Shown here piece by piece: positions 45,416-56,073 of a stretch of DNA of 64,000 bases. The notes beneath the pieces were generated by a model, which was not told where the DNA came from, did no database searches, and was given only the letters and a program-made list of their open reading frames with translations. The position numbers were made by a program, and so were the translations under genes. Every line of letters begins with the position of its first letter. The first letter of the stretch is position 1. The DNA is from Melitaea cinxia (taxonomy: Eukaryota > Arthropoda > Insecta > Lepidoptera > Nymphalidae). The stretch lies in contig NC_059405.1 in NCBI RefSeq assembly GCF_905220565.1, positions 13,594,081-13,658,080 of the forward strand, in the 5' to 3' direction.

Positions 45416-45697
45416 TATATTAGCAAAACTTATCATAAGTAATATAACCATAACCATACCATTAACAATGGTTTTATGAGTCACAGACGCATATCATAGG
45501 TGTAAATGGTTTCTTTGCAAGCTTAAGGGCTTTCTATGTTAGACGACAAAAGATATGTGTATCATATACAGAATTTAACTGGACTGATAAAAGATGAAAA
45601 GCAAATTCAAGTAAAAGAATAGTTGTAATACAAAAGGTGACATTATTGAAAAATGACGCAAAATTTTCGTATAAAATCCAAATTTTTAAAATATTAC

Positions 45698-45765
45698 TAG
45701 CGGATCCGGCAGACGTTTTCCTACAACAACATACATCGTGACACGAAATTTATATGTATATAGAT
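45698..45765 (+). repeat. Helitron-like fragment (type F), short
   Basis: ACTAGCGGATCCGGCAGACG followed shortly by GTGACACGAAATTTATATG: the two ends of type F brought together by a large deletion. Confidence 0.45.
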
Positions 45766-46589
45766 ATCACAAATACCAAACAATATTTAATTTTGATTAC
45801 ATCAAAGTAGAAGTAATCTGTCTCATAATTTGTATTAACAAATATTGATATGTTCTAGATTAATTATTTAGTTTCAATATTTCATTTTAGTCTAATTATA
45901 TCTTTAAGATAGATGTCAGTTTGATGATAATTTATCTTCGATATTCGAAAAGTGATTAAGCAGATGGTAATTAGGAAGTTATAGATTAGAAGTGTGAACG
46001 CAGAGTAAGTTTAATAAGATAATCTGTGAAAGCACTAAATCTATTTTGAATAGCCATATATACCATTTTGATTATACACGATTTACTGCATTTTGACAGT
46101 CGCGATATTTCGGTGACGTTGCATTCGCCCTAATCACGGCTAAGTCTTAATACCAAACTGACACTAACTATTTTAGTTTTAGTCTAAATTTGTCCACTAG
46201 CGTTTTGAAATGCAGCATCAAGCGATGGCGAATTTCATTGAAATTATTTTAATAAGTAAATATGTGTATATATTTTAACGTGTCTTATTGAAATCAATAG
46301 CATAAAGTCCAATCGCATTATACCTGTAAATGCACATCTCCGAACTGAAACCATTTCTATTGTGACATTAAATCAGTTGAAATGTTAGAACTGTGACTGT
46401 GTTTCTATTGTTTGTGTTTCCTACCTTCCTATTCAATACCGTACTGTCTTCCTGAGCCCATTCAGTATGCATTAGAATTATTAAGACTCATCCAAGTCGA
46501 ATATTGGAAATCGTGATGCCATTTATGTTTAGCATTTATAGAATATTGGACTGTTAAATATTTAGTATTTATCTATAATATCTATATTA

Positions 46590-48355
46590 ATATATATAAA
46601 AGCGAAAGGTCACTCACTCATCACGAAATCTCCGAAACTATAACACCTACAAACTTGAAATTTGGCAGGTAGGCTCCTTATAGGACGTAGACATCCGCTA
46701 AGAACGGATTTTACGAAACTCAACCCCTAAGGGGGTAAAACGGGGGTTGCAAGTTTGTATGAAAGTCCTATGTTTTTGAAGTAGGAGACTTGAAATTTAA
46801 AATATATGCTCTATAGATGATGAAAAGGTGTCCAAATAATGTATCTTTAGAAAGCAACTCCCTTTTGGGGTTAAAACGGGGGATGGTAGATTGATTCACT
46901 CATCACGAAATCTCCGGAACTATAACAGCTACAAACTTGAAATTTAGCAGGTTGGTTCCTTATAAGACGTAAACATCCGCTAAGAACCGATTTTACAAAA
47001 CTCGACCCCTAAGGGGATAAAACGGGGGTTGGAAGTTTGTATGAAAGTCCTATGTTTTTGAAGTAAGAGACTTGAAATTTAAAATGTACGCTTTTTAGAT
47101 GGTGAGAAGGTGTCCAAATCATGTATCTTTAGAAAGCAACTCCCTATTGGGGTTAAAACGGGGGATGGTAGATTGATTCTATCATCACGAAATCTCCGGA
47201 ACTATAACAGCTACAAACTTGAAATTTAGCAGGTTGGTTCCTTATAAGACGTAGATATCCGTTAAGAACCGATTTTACGAAACTCGACCCCTAAGGGGAT
47301 AAAACGGGGGTTGGAAGTTTGTATGAAAGTCCTATGTTTTTTAAGTAAGAGACTTGAAATTTAAAATGTACGCTTTTCAGATGATGAGAAGGTATCCAAA
47401 TAATGTATCTTTACAAATAAACTCCCTTTTGGGGTTAAAACGGGGGATGGTAGATTGACTCCCTCATCACGATATCTCCGAAACTATAACAGCTACAAAG
47501 TTGAAATTTGGCAGGTAGGTTCCTTATAGAGCGTAGACATCCGCTAAAAACTGATTTTACGAACATCGCTCCCTAAGGGGATAAAACGGGGGTCGGAATT
47601 TGTATGAAAGTCTTATGTTTTTGAAGTAAGAGACTTGAAATTTAAAATATATGCTCTATAGATGATGAGAAGGTGTCCAAATAATGCATCGTAATCTATA
47701 TATATAAAAGAGAAAGGTCACTAGCTCACTCATCACGAGAACTCAAAAACCGCTGGATGGTCTATCCATCCAGGTTGGTCAAAGATAAAATTTGGCAGGG
47801 AGGTAGATTAAAGTTAGCAGACGTCCGCTAAGAACGGATTTTACGATATTCCACCGCTAAGGGGGTTTCATTGGGGTTGATAGTTTGTATGAAACATATA
47901 CAGCCTGAAAATAAAACTAAAAATGTTGTGTATAGAAAGGTTTTATAAAAATAATTATTAAATTATACCAAATTGTGCCTTTTAAAAAGTATTAAAATTA
48001 ATTTAAAAGTAAACTGAGTACAGTTTGATAAGCATTTCAAGTGACGAAATAAAAAAATAATTTGCGTTAAACATCTTAATAGTAATGCATATCTTCATAA
48101 ACAAACGGACGTAGTCGCGGGCAACAGTTAGTGTATTATAAAACAAAGTCCCCAAAAGTGTATGTGATCGATTCGTTCAAAATCTACTGAACGGATTTCA
48201 TGCGGTTTCACCATTGAAGAGAGGGCTCCACCATTGGCAAGAGGAAGGTTTATGGAACGGCTAAGCCGATTTTGAGGAGAGTTTCACTGGTAGTTTGCCG
48301 GGAAAACTTTGTTACACACTAATTTCAACGCGGGCGAAGCCGCGGGCACAGCTAG
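46590..48355 (+). mobile_element. Helitron-like element carrying a 282-bp tandem array
   Basis: It begins ATATATAAAAGCGAAAGGTC and ends GCCGCGGGCACAGCTAGTAT. A second start-like phrase at 47697-47725 and a second end-like phrase (GTCGCGGGCAACAGTTAGT, 48112-48130) suggest two elements merged or one nested in the other. No replication-helicase coding is present, so it is non-autonomous. The classification rests on the CTAGT end and the tandem-repeat content known for Helentron-related elements. Confidence 0.55.
46612..47690 (+). repeat. 282-bp tandem repeat, four units
   Basis: The anchor TCACGAAATCTCCG occurs at 46621, 46903 and 47185, and as TCACGATATCTCCG at 47467: exactly 282 bp apart each time. 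Each unit carries CCCCTAAGGGG-like palindromes and two related half-units (both with ACTTGAAATTT and AAAACGGGG). A fifth, more divergent start occurs at 47733. No unit has a conserved ORF. Confidence 0.92.
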
Positions 48356-48389
48356 TATTATATATAAATACTAAATATTTAACTTAAAT

Positions 48390-48672
48390 ACTGTGCCCGC
48401 GACTTCGTCCGCGCGCAATTCAACAACAAAGTATTGTTCAGTTCGCAGAGTAATAAAATAAATAAATTTCTAAAATAAAAGTAGTTTAAGTTACTCCTTA
48501 TTATATCAGCTATCTGCCAGTCAAAGTCCTGTAATAATCGGCCCAGCCGTTTCAGAGATTAGCCGGAACAAATAGCAACAGACAGACAAAAAAATGTTAT
48601 TTCAGTATATGTACCGTGTATCATCCGTATGCATTTAGTAAAAAGCGGTTATTTTAATATTACAAACAGAAC
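48390..48672 (+). repeat. Helitron-like repeat (type G)
   Basis: It contains TGTGCCCGCGACTTCGTC, CAGCCGTTTCAGAGATTAGC and AAAAGCGGTTATTTTAATAT; it lies directly after the 282-bp array element. Confidence 0.7.
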
Positions 48673-49504
48673 TCCATACAATAATGTTATTATTTACATT
48701 TAAATTATTATTTTTAAAAATTCTCCCTGTTTATACATTTAAAAAGGGAATAATAATCATAATAAATTAGTTATTTTTTTCTTGACTTCATTTGATTTCA
48801 ATGAATATTTTAGAAGATATCATAATTTTAAATTAACTCTGCAACGAATTAATGAGTACAAAAATGAAAAGGATTTTATTACTTTATAGGATCATATCAC
48901 CAGGTATATGAAAAAAATACTTCATCAACAAAGCAATTTTATGAAAATAAAGTTTGTCATTTAATTGGGATGCATAATTTAGTATATATGTAATGTAAAA
49001 TCAAATGAAGAGGCCGCGTCGCGACGCGCGAGTTAGTCTAAAAATATTTTAGTAAATTTTTACCCTGAAATTAACGCAAATGAAACTGTGGTAATGATAT
49101 TTTGTGGTCTTGGTACTTTCTGAACAAAAAGCCTTAAAAAAACCCTAGAGCCTGAAAATAAAAACATTATATCATTACATTATACCCGAAGAAATTGAAA
49201 TCATACTGAATTAAACAAATATATTCTACACATCGATTACTATATATTTTATTTTCAATAAAAATTGTATACTACTTGTTGTTCATTTTAGAATTTATAA
49301 AACTTTAAATTCCATCTAAGAGCAATATGTGTAGTATAGTGGTATTTATGCCATTTCTTTATTTTTCGTCATTTTATATAAACATTATCCCAGAATTGGA
49401 AAAAAACAAATAATTGATAATTACATTATATTTTTTTAACATTCAATTTAATTGAAGTCACACCATAAATACAAAATAAATATCAGTCTTAACAAGGAAA
49501 CCTT
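48673..49504. other. 3' flank of the coiled-coil gene
   Basis: AT-rich with a perfect GC palindrome at 49015-49028 and possible poly(A) signals on the minus strand near 49250 and 49358. Confidence 0.4.
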
Positions 49505-50421
49505 TTAGTTCACAATATTGACTTTAACCTGTTCTAACATTTTAGATTTCGTTCTATTTATTTTTTTATACTTTGGGTTAGCTTTGACCGATCTGCGGAC
49601 GCTACTTCTGGTCATAACTCGGTCGAATATTTCTTCACTTGTGTCTTCGCTTCCGTCGTCAGAGAAATGATTGTTCATACTATCGTTAATTTTCTTAGGT
49701 CTTAATATTACAGGTTCTATAGTTTCATCAGAGAATAAGGCATCCTCAGATCGCCTGTCGTCATCACTGGTAGCCTTTTCGTTACTGTCTTGTCCAATAT
49801 GTATGATTTCTTTACATGGTGCTTCTAAGATTTTCTTTTTTTCCTCCTTCTTCTTTGGTCCATCTCTATTACTTGGTTTATATTTCATGGGAGAAAAGTC
49901 TACTCTTCTAAGAAAACTAATGGGGTCAGCAAATCGTCTGCTATATTTTCTAGTCGCCTTTGCTTCTGTTTTAGTCTGTTCAGATTTATGTGTGCTAAGC
50001 AATTCTTCATTTTCCATAGCAACACCAGAGTCAGAATTCGATTCGACTTGTATTATTATTTCAGGTACGTCGAATTGCTCTTTATGTTTTAATTTCTGCT
50101 TAAGTTCTTCTATTATTACCTGTTGCTTTTGAATTATATCATCCTTATGTTCCAATTGTTTTTTAACAGATTCGGTTTTGAGAGCAAGATTTAGTTCGTA
50201 CTTTTGAAGTTCACAAGACAAATATTCAAGTTCTTTTTTCCTATTTAATTCAAGTTTTTTTATTATGTCAGCTTGCTTTATATTCGCATCCCGTAATTTT
50301 GTAATTTCTTGTTTATGTATAAGTTTGATAAATTTTATCCTATTAATAGCATCTTGCAGGGTTGTTGGCTGATCAACATCTTCCGTACTGCTACTATTTG
50401 ACATTTTTATCTTTTCAAGGT
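49505..50421 (-). CDS. Coiled-coil protein of 299 aa, coding exon (function unknown; distant Shugoshin resemblance)
   Basis: ATG is the complement of 50402-50404 and the stop is at 49505-49507. On the coding strand the ATG is preceded by TTGTTTCAG and 17 bases of leader, so 50405-50421 is 5'UTR after a splice acceptor. Residues 16-112 form a charged coiled coil (heptads of I/L with K/E/Q, e.g. EITKLRDANIKQADIIKKLE). Residues 153-182 are a compact basic block with RRFADPISFLRRVDFSPMKY; 183-195 is a Lys/Glu run like a nuclear signal; 205-262 is acidic and Ser-rich. The C-terminus is basic (RSSVRRSVKANPKYKKINR). N-terminal coil, acidic middle and C-terminal basic Tyr-containing motif resemble the Shugoshin plan, but this is inference from architecture only. 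A poly(A) signal may be the complement of 49358-49363. Confidence 0.8.
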
Positions 50422-52528
50422 CTGAAACAAAAGAAACATTTTTATTATTTTATATTTTAAGTTGAAAACTATTACACCAAAATCAGTTCATAGAATCATA
50501 TAGTTAAGTTCTACTGATAACGACGATATATAGTTTTGCTAGAAAAAAAAAATTGTGAACTATATGCAGTATTAATTTTCACAAGCTAGAATTTATGGCG
50601 TACTCTGTAAAAGGCGAGAAATAATCGAAGACGCTTAATTTGGTGATACAAAAATCTTTTGATAATATGAGTATTCCTACATCCTTTCTTAGTTGTAGAC
50701 ACGATAACTTGATCTCAGTATTTTATCAGTTACGTTGCCTATAGAGATTAGCAACAATACAAGGGCCTATTTATGCTTTACTTCACGTGACCATATTATG
50801 TGCCAGAAAAGTAGAAGTAGTTTAACTTTATTGATTTTATGTATGTAAAGCTTAAAGGGTTTTTTTAAGGTATTTTTGAAAGTTTAAGTGTAACAGCCCT
50901 GAATAAGCTCAGTGTAATGACTCATCCTGCATTAATTGTTATAAAAAAATCAACTGAATATACAAAACCCGAATACTGAATTTTATAATTGAATTTATCA
51001 ATGCTACAGATGTTTATATCGACGTGACAGTACATTCACATCGATATTATAATAGATCATTGTTCGTTGTACAGACGACCTTTCAAAACAGCTGATATTT
51101 TTGTTTCATTCACCATTGTGACTTGACAAGGTTATTTTGTGTCACAAAACTATATTTTAAATGCCACATGCTTCAAATACATTGAATATTTTAATCAAAA
51201 TATACATCCGTGAAATATATATTTTTCATATTTTGCCTAAAGGGCTAAAGAGATAGAGAAATAGATATAAAGTGAGGAAGAGAGATAGAATTGAAGAGAA
51301 GATAGTGTTGAGAATCACGAAAATCAAATTACATACTAAGGGTTACTTAATAAATAAAATAACAATTAAACAAGATTGCTTTTTAGTTATCAGTAATATA
51401 GAAGAACGTGACAAACATTGTTTATTTGGAAGTGATTATTACAGGATCAACCGATTTGAAAAATTACCCCTTAAAATGAAACAAGTTTTTTGGATGACCA
51501 ATGTTTCGGATACTTTACAGCAACCTAATTCACGGGAGGGCTGACTATGGTTGCTGCAATTAGTTTATTATAATGAGTGAAATTTGCGTAAATATTAGAA
51601 AACAATATACGAAAGCCTGCTTATTGACGATTGATAAAAATGCAACTTAATAAAGAAAAGTGTAATAAGATATAAATGTTAACAAAGATAATATCGCGTG
51701 AGTCGTCTTGTATTAAAAGAAATTGATAAATTGAACTTTTGTCGAAAAGTCATTATTCTTTAGTGATAGTTACTTTAATACATAGAGTTATTTCAGGACT
51801 ACAATACAGACAACTGAGTTTGGAGCTCTTTGTATCAATCTTTTGTAACAGATTATTGATTTATGTACGATAATAATTTATTAAGTTTTAACAAAAAAGA
51901 TGTCTGGCGAACTGAACAAAACGTTATTGACTAATTTATTACTCATTGTCAAAAATGACTACATATAATTATTTTATTTTAGTTTTTATTATATTATATT
52001 ATTTTATTTTTATAATACATACATATATTTTTAGGAAAGTAGGTAAACTTCAAATTATTTTAGAAATAAGTATAAATAAACGAATAAACGTTTACACTGG
52101 AGGATTGCGATGAAGAGTTTGAGTTGAAATGAGAGTTTGAAATTGTATACTCTAGGATTTGAATCCTGTATCCGGGAGTCCTGAAGTATACACAGCACAA
52201 CCACCATGAACATCTGTAGGTCTATAGGAATTTTTGTTATGTACGAAGATAGAACCTACCATTACTAGCGCATTACACAGTTGCTGTGGTAAACGAGCCA
52301 ATGGGTCGTTAATATCTATTATAATACACTTTTCAAAGAGTTCTTATGGCCGAAAATCTGCTCCTGTTATATTATTCTCATAGATATACAAAATCTTATA
52401 CTAATAAACGGAGAGTCATTTTTTTCCGGTTAAACTGCGAAAACCATTGAACCGATTGGAATAATACTTATATCATAAGATGCAGCGTGTTTCGAAGAGG
52501 GTTTTAATATATAATATGTTGGTGATTA
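50422..52528. other. Intron of the coiled-coil gene, distal part
   Basis: AT-rich sequence with no supported gene. An open frame on the plus strand at 51272-51544 has unbiased composition and no recognisable motif, and I treat it as chance. From about 52388 the sequence becomes Helitron-like debris (the phrase about a phenotype-neutral 'aaaccattgaaccgatt' type core) into which the TA-flanked transposon is inserted. Confidence 0.4.
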
Positions 52529-54213
52529 GGGGAGAAGTGGCATGAAAGAGCCAGTTTACTAAACAGAGCAAAGAAATATACTTTTAATGAAAAAAATAAC
52601 GATATTTTTTTGTCAAACTATTATTTATTTAATAAAGTATGTCATTTCATACGAAAAAACCTTAAAAACAATACAAAAGTCAGTGCTGTATTCATTTAAA
52701 AAAAATGTGTCTTTTGGCTGTTTCATAACTATTCGGTATTGAAAGAGCCACCAAAAGTTATGAATGAGCCAGTCAGTATTATAAAGTGTAATTGTGAAAA
52801 TTATGCGGAATAATAATTATTGTCCTATAAAAAAAAACGACAATTCTAACAAATTCTTTTTATTATAAACTAATGACTTTAAAAAAATAATAATTCTATC
52901 AGTCATTTTAAGTCATTAATCTTAAAATATTATTTAGTCATAACTATTATAATATAAATAATCTTAATATGTTAGGGGCGGATTATTTTTCATTAATAAC
53001 AATCTCAAAAATTTAACAAACAAAAAAATAATATCTTCTATCAAAAACAACATCGTTAAATCTTTAACAAGTTCAAAAAAAAATATTGCTCACTTTGAGC
53101 TTTAAAGTGTTAACTATGAATTTGCTTAACTTTGAGATTCAGACTTTTTAGGAACTTTAGAATATAATGTCATTTTCTTAAAATTAGAAACATGTCTTGC
53201 AAAAGAAGTTAAATTTCCCTTTAATGCCACAGGATTCGTGAGCTCAACCAGAACAAACTTTAACTTAAACCAATCTTCATCACTGTTTTCATATGTTTTG
53301 TGACAAAGTACGCAATCATCACTATTTTTCTTTGTTTTGGAGTTTGTTTTTTTTCGAACAATCTTTTTTTTTACTTCAGCCAATACGATAGAGTCAGACG
53401 AATCAGAGTCACCTTGCAGTACGGAATTTTCTTGATTTATTGTTGATTTTGTATTAATGGTTTTTATGGACTGTTTAGTAGTCAGTTTCTTAATATTTTT
53501 TGTTTTCTTTACATTATCCTCTTTCTCTTCAAATTTTTTATTTTCGGGTGTGTCAGTTACGATGGCAGACGACATTTTTCTGTTATTGCTTGTCGTGTTT
53601 TATCGTGGCCCCACTTTAGAAAATGGTCTTATCATTTTCGGTGATATAATTTGTTGCCTTGAAGTACTCGGCATCGCAACCGTAGGAATAGAGGTTAAAT
53701 GGAGAGATGGTCTGATATTCTGGTCTGTTACCTCATTTTCTTCGTGAGCTTCAGGTGGTTTTGTAAATTTCAAATGCAGGGTTATGAATGAGCCGGTTAC
53801 GAAAGAGCCAGCTCTTTTATGGCCCATTCACCTGGCTCTTTCACAACTTATTCTTAAAAAAAATATAACCTTCAAAATAATAACAATATCAAAACTTTTG
53901 CGACTCAGTTGTTACGCAGCTGCAAAGCCAAATATATCCACAAACTCAGTCTACAATCCATGTACCTATATTTTTTTACAATAAAATATCAAAAAACATC
54001 TTAAATGAAGTAAAATACTTACTTTTTAGTGTCAAAAACTTTAACTCAATGCACCGGCGTCCGTTGATACCGGTGAACTGTCAAATGTTTGTAGGTGACG
54101 GGGAATCAGTGCAGCCACTTAAAAATAAAATCACCAAGCAAATCCATTCCTAAACTACCGAAATAATAGAAGTGGCTCTTTCAAAACCTGGCTCTTTCAT
54201 GCCACTTCTCCCC
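52529..54213 (-). mobile_element. TA-target DNA transposon (pogo/Tigger-like), internally deleted
   Basis: Perfect 26-bp terminal inverted repeats at 52529-52554 and 54188-54213 (outer end GGGGAGAAGTGGCATGAAAG) are flanked on both sides by TA (52527-52528 and 54214-54215), the target duplication of the Tc1/mariner/pogo group. Inside, only the C-terminal part of a transposase frame remains on the minus strand. Short motifs of the type GAAAGAGCCA or its complement recur near both ends (52545, 52741, 53801, 53834, 54174, 54190). The element is 1685 bp and lacks a DDE catalytic core, so it cannot move itself but could be mobilised in trans. It lies inside older Helitron-like sequence (52388-52526 and from 54216). 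Confidence 0.88.
53126..53827 (-). pseudogene. Transposase C-terminal remnant with in-frame stop
   Basis: Two open stretches on the minus strand, 53827-53600 and 53575-53126, share one frame and are separated only by a TAA (complement of 53600-53602), so a single premature stop splits one former ORF. Likely coding starts near 53770 (FTKPPEAHEE); further upstream the frame runs through terminal repeat motifs. The first part (VTDQNIRPSLHLTS, ISPKMIRPFSK) is typical of the region after the DDE domain in insect pogo/Jerky-like transposases, as I recall them. The second part is Lys/Thr/Ser-rich with a lone CVLC pair, perhaps the start of a zinc-binding tail. The catalytic domain is missing. Confidence 0.7.
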
Positions 54214-54215
54214 TA

Positions 54216-54914
54216 CTTGTCGTGTAAAAAATATGGATGGACAGATGTCGCTAGTATTATATAACTTGACAATGTTTCATAATATGTATGTAATTGTTAA
54301 AATATTCTATAAACTCATCCACGGACTAACAGATGTGAAAGATACAAAAGACTTGACATTTTTTACAATATTAGGTATAAAGAAAAAATATTACAGGTAA
54401 AGATTTTTTTACTTTGCTTTTGTTAAACAACGTTAACAAACGCAAAGTAAAAAAAAATATTAGTTACAGATAAAATGGAATATTTCTTTTTTTTTTAATT
54501 AAACCAAAAATACGTTTAATAAATTTTTAGATTTCTCCGGAATTCAAGTACACAATTATTAAGATTAATACGTAAGGATATTTCTTTATAAAGACATTTT
54601 TCCTTGTGAACTAAGTAAAAAATAATAATTATTATATTGAAAAAGAAACATGATAAAATTATATATTCTAAGATTGGTATTAACCATCATTTGTTCTAAA
54701 ATTGTCAAAATAATATGATAAAAGCCATGACGTCTAAAAATTAACCATTTTTACTGTCGTACTTAATTTTCTATTTTCAAACCAAATAGTGATAAATATA
54801 CATAACACATACACGTGTGTATTACACATGTAAATAGAATAAATAGAGTATTAAAAAAATATGTGATTAAAAACACATGTTCTTCTAATAATAAATAACC
54901 AAAACAATATTTAC
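54216..54914. other. Intron of the coiled-coil gene, proximal part
   Basis: AT-rich sequence with no gene. The first 50 bases continue the Helitron-like element interrupted by the transposon (ending near a CGCTAGTATT motif). Confidence 0.4.
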
Positions 54915-55005
54915 CTAAATTCAACGACCTCGGAACAGGACACGCAACACAAAAATATGCAACAAACACAATACCCCACTTGTCTCGTCGAACGTCGAAC
55001 ACTGA
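54915..55005 (-). promoter_or_regulatory. Probable 5'UTR exon and initiator of the coiled-coil gene
   Basis: On the minus strand a TCAGT initiator-like motif (complement of 55001-55005) is followed by about 90 bases ending TTTAG|GTAAAT, a good donor at 54914. The next compatible acceptor downstream is the one at 50422-50423 before the 299-aa ORF. The pairing is inferred from orientation and signal quality; the exon is less AT-rich than its neighbours. The intron would be about 4.5 kb and contain a DNA transposon. Confidence 0.4.
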
Positions 55006-55897
55006 CTGTTCGAAAACAATAAATTGCTAAGAAAACTAATTGATTCCCTTCTTACACTATGACAAATGCACATTGCTGTCCACTAACAACTTGCTTAAAC
55101 ATTATTGTCCTTATGCCGTTGACATACGATCAAGCGAAAGTTTCACAGCTTACCTGCTGAGTCACGACCAGTCTACCTGCGTTCCTCGGTGAGCCCACCA
55201 AACAAGCTGGACCAGTTTATAAATAGTTTGTGGGAGAGAAGGCACCGTAGGTCCTAATACCAATGCACTTAGAACCTTGTTAAAATAATTTACCAAACAA
55301 TTGCTTGGGATTTCTTCGAAAATTACTGTTAGACGTTGAAACGACAAAGTGAACATAGCGCTTGTAAACCGCATTTCGGAACAATCTGAATTGTCTGTGA
55401 ATTCTGTTTCAAAAGATCTTTACTGTCTTGAATAATGGGTTAAAGGCAGAGGAAGATGGGAGATAGGGAAGGCAATTTTCATAATTACGTTCATACATAG
55501 TGTTTTAATGTAAAATTAATTGTACGTCGCTTTTAAACTCGGAAGAGGTGTTAATGTGAAAATAATTACTTATTAAAATAGCATAACGGATAAAACGTAA
55601 CGTTGTATAATATTGCGTAAAATATGCAGTTACATAATAATTTTATATAAAACAAAAAATAAATTTGAAGGAAACTTTATAAAATAAGTTCTAGTTACTG
55701 AACTTTATTAATCTATGTATTTAAAAAAAAAGTTATGGGTATATACAGAAAAATAAAATCTCATTTCTTTGATTTTTTAACTAAGTTTGAATTAAAATTG
55801 TGGCGTATGAGTGAAAAGTTGCTGCGATTGAAATGCGTTCTTTGCTCTATAATGAGATTAATTAATTTTTAATATGTATTCGATATTCCTCGCTGTC
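55006..55897. promoter_or_regulatory. Upstream side of the coiled-coil gene
   Basis: The first 300 bp (to about 55380) are less AT-rich than the average of the window, compatible with a promoter region; an overlapping 70-codon minus-strand ORF (55162-55374) has no motif. No TATA box at the expected distance from the candidate initiator. Confidence 0.25.
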
Positions 55898-56073
55898 ACC
55901 AACGCTTCGCTGTCGCTTCGGTCACCAACCCGTCTGCCCAGCGTGGTGACTATGGGCTACACACACGAGTTCACACCATTTTTGGCGTGAACTTGTGGAG
56001 GCCTATGTCCAGCAGTGGACTGTGATAGGCTCAAATGATGATGATGATGATGAAATAATGATGATGATGATGA
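55898..56073 (+). mobile_element. RTE-tail repeat with expanded (GAT)n tail
   Basis: A sense copy with CCCAGCGTGGTGACTATGGG and the end phrase CCAGCAGTGGACTGTGATAG, followed by an interrupted GAT microsatellite (56034-56073). Confidence 0.78.

Larger units (their letters stand above)
44270..46589. other. Intergenic, repeats only
   Basis: Beyond the listed 34-bp duplication, RTE tail and short Helitron-like piece I see no gene. Confidence 0.35.

Noticed and set aside
46612..47690. CRISPR-like array
   Set aside because: Units are tandem with no spacers, 282 bp long, and the genome is eukaryotic.
51272..51544. 90-codon plus-strand ORF
   Set aside because: No recognisable motif, no splice or poly(A) context, inside an intron of an oppositely oriented gene. 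An orthologue would be needed to reconsider.
54763..55002. 79-codon minus-strand ORF as a protein
   Set aside because: It reads across the good splice donor at 54914 into AT-rich intron; more likely a non-coding first exon.
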